A DNA stretch of 64,000 nucleotides from Phycisphaerae bacterium (GTDB lineage Bacteria; Planctomycetota; Phycisphaerae; UBA1845). Of this stretch, positions 62,567-64,000 are shown piece after piece. The stretch's first letter is position 1; each line of letters starts with the position of its first letter. The stretch spans positions 62,001 through 126,000 of the forward strand of contig JAJDDQ010000085.1 in NCBI GenBank assembly GCA_029260215.1. Direction: 5' to 3'. A model generated the notes under the pieces. That model searched no databases. It saw nothing but the letters and a program-made list of their open reading frames with translations, and was not told where the DNA came from. Position numbers and translations under genes: made by a program.

Positions 62567-64000
62567 TCATCGCCCGCTGACCGGATATCGACTCTCATGC
62601 GTCAGGCGCAATTCCTGGTCCGCTTCCACCCCGTCCAAGACTTCCTCAACGCCGTCAGGCCAAACCACACGCACTCGGCCCGCGCGTAACGCTTGCCCCA
62701 ACCCGAAATGTGCCGTCCGCTCATCCTGGGACAGATAAGATGAACTCGCTCCAACCTCCAGCATCTGTGTGGTTTCGTCAACCGTAACATAAACGCGGGC
62801 ACCCAGCGCCGACGTATTGCCGCCGGTCTGCGTCAGCGTCACGCGAAGCCAATGATTCGATGTTTGGCTGACATTGCGCAAAATTAGGGCCGGTCCGCCA
62901 TGCTCCACTACCACCAGATCCACACGACCGTCGCGATCGAAGTCGGCCCGCGCCCCGCCGCGGCGCACGCCCGGTGTCGCAAGCCATCTGGCTGCGTGAA
63001 AAGCCACATCGACGAAACCGCGATCACCCCGATTCCAGTACAGGCACGAGCGTTGTTCCTTCAAATTAGCGTGATCCTCAGCTTTTTCGACCGTGCTGCC
63101 GTTGATCATCCACAGGTCCTGGCGACCGTCGTTGTCAAAATCGGCGAACCCCGTCGCCCAGCCGACCATATCAAGTGACACTTGGCCCAAGCCGACGCTG
63201 TCAGCCTCGTCCATGAAGTACAAACGCCCGTCTTCGCTGGGGCCGATCAATTCGTCGAAGATCATGTTGCGGTATAGGGCGTTTTCCTGAGCGATCCAGT
63301 GCGTAATCAAAAGGTCTTGATCCAGGTCGCCGTCGAAATCGCCCACGGCGATGCCCATCGCACCCCGGTAGTCCGCCGCGAGCGAGGGCGGCCCCACATC
63401 CTCGAATTTCACACTTCCGCCCGCGCACCGATTCAGATACACGCCGTTGTTGGACACATCGTTGGCCACATACAAATCCACCCATCCATCGTTGTTCAAA
63501 TCCACCCAACTGGCAGAAAGACTACGCCCGGACGGATTCGCCACGCCGGCGTCGGCGGCTACGTCCTTGAAAGTCCCATCACCGTTGTTGAGAAAAAGCG
63601 AATTCGGTTGAGGCTCGTAGGATGACGGATTCAGCGTGAACGGTTGCTCGGTGGCGTATTGACGCTGGACGATGTTGCGATCCTCGGGACGTGAAACGAA
63701 ATCCACATAGCTGGCTACGTAGAGATCGAGGTCGCCGTCGCGGTCGACGTCTGCCCACGAGCAACCGGCGCTGAATCGCGAATCGCCGGTCTCGCTCTTT
63801 CGGGTCACGTCCACGAACGATCCGTCACCTTGATTTTCGTAAAGCACGTTGGGGCCAAAGGCTGTGACGTAGATGTCCAAGTCCCCGTCATTGTCGTAAT
63901 CGCCCCAAGCAGCCCCCATGCCATGACCGACAAAGCCCACCCCGGCGGACTCGGTCACGTCCTCGAACTTCACACCGTCAACATTGCGATACAAGCGCGA
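62567..64000 (-). CDS. FG-GAP/VCBS repeat protein with ASPIC/UnbV domain, N-terminus outside window
   Basis: The frame is open to the window edge (residues SRLYRN just before the first internal start candidate), so the N-terminus is missing. At least six FG-GAP/VCBS units are visible, each with a calcium loop and LDLYV-type strand: DYDNDGDLDIYV, DVDRDGDLDLYV, DLNNDGWVDLYV, DFDGDLDQDLLI, DFDNDGRQDLWM and DFDRDGRVDLVV. They form a beta-propeller. The last 80 residues are an ASPIC/UnbV domain (NHWLRVTLTQTGGNTSALGARVYV in part, AHFGLGQALRAGRVRVVWPDG). Such proteins are common and abundant in planctomycetes, exported, and of uncertain function. The gene is not part of the respiratory operon. Confidence 0.88.
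   Translation of the reverse strand, partial: SRLYRNVDGVKFEDVTESAGVGFVGHGMGAAWGDYDNDGDLDIYVTAFGPNVLYENQGDGSFVDVTRKSETGDSRFSAGCSWADVDRDGDLDLYVASYVDFVSRPEDRNIVQRQYATEQPFTLNPSSYEPQPNSLFLNNGDGTFKDVAADAGVANPSGRSLSASWVDLNNDGWVDLYVANDVSNNGVYLNRCAGGSVKFEDVGPPSLAADYRGAMGIAVGDFDGDLDQDLLITHWIAQENALYRNMIFDELIGPSEDGRLYFMDEADSVGLGQVSLDMVGWATGFADFDNDGRQDLWMINGSTVEKAEDHANLKEQRSCLYWNRGDRGFVDVAFHAARWLATPGVRRGGARADFDRDGRVDLVVVEHGGPALILRNVSQTSNHWLRVTLTQTGGNTSALGARVYVTVDETTQMLEVGASSSYLSQDERTAHFGLGQALRAGRVRVVWPDGVEEVLDGVEADQELRLTHESRYPVSGR

Overview
The window looks like a chromosomal segment of a high-GC Planctomycetota bacterium. The evidence is cumulative: secreted proteins ending in paired GDxDGDVD calcium-loop tails, a PEP-CTERM protein, Cys/Asp-rich repeats, a protein with SRAFTV repeats, thrombospondin type 3 and FG-GAP/ASPIC-UnbV proteins, a very long SecA with a cysteine-rich insertion, and short GC-rich palindromic repeats between genes. 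I saw no rRNA, tRNA, CRISPR array, transposase or phage genes.

Layout. 1-8.0 kb holds surface or exported proteins interrupted by dprA and a truncated gene remnant. 8.3-11.7 kb is a gcdH-like acyl-CoA dehydrogenase plus a fused alpha/beta 2-oxoacid dehydrogenase E1. 11.9-20.7 kb holds an M16 double-domain protease, the overlapping pair larB-nnrD, and secA. 20.8-27.8 kb holds two exported proteins, an RCK-type protein with an antitoxin-like N-terminus, folC and aroB, with an AT-rich region carrying DnaA-box-like words between the last two. 28.2-33.7 kb (minus strand) is a compact four-gene redox operon: a Met-rich CpxP/Spy-like protein, a membrane FAD-NAD(P)-2Fe2S reductase carrying the same kind of Met-rich tract, a cytochrome b/DUF547 fusion and a heptaheme cytochrome c. 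34.1-40.2 kb holds malic enzyme, a B12-type radical SAM protein and a thrombospondin-repeat surface protein. 40.7-45.5 kb (plus strand) is an apparent operon of tyrosine phenol-lyase, tryptophanase and a NapH-like polyferredoxin with a TPR tail.

45.5-62.4 kb (minus strand) is the main object of interest. It is a nearly gap-free run starting with an Rrf2/NsrR-type regulator and continuing with an NAD(P)H oxidoreductase of the GltD type carrying extra FeS clusters, a Rieske protein, cytochrome b, a ten-heme cytochrome c with six to seven class I beads, a TAT-exported NapA-like molybdoenzyme, a YciI-like protein, two NapG-like ferredoxins, a NapH-like protein, a YHS/TRASH-containing NosR-like polyferredoxin, a third NapG-like ferredoxin and a hemerythrin-like protein. 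My reading is that a bc-type quinol-oxidising complex is wired through a multiheme cytochrome to a periplasmic molybdoenzyme, probably a nitrate reductase, under FeS/NO-type control. No napB, napC, napD or nitrite reductase gene is visible. The window closes with a partial FG-GAP/ASPIC-UnbV protein.

Most assignments rest on recognising motifs by eye. No database search or calculation was run.
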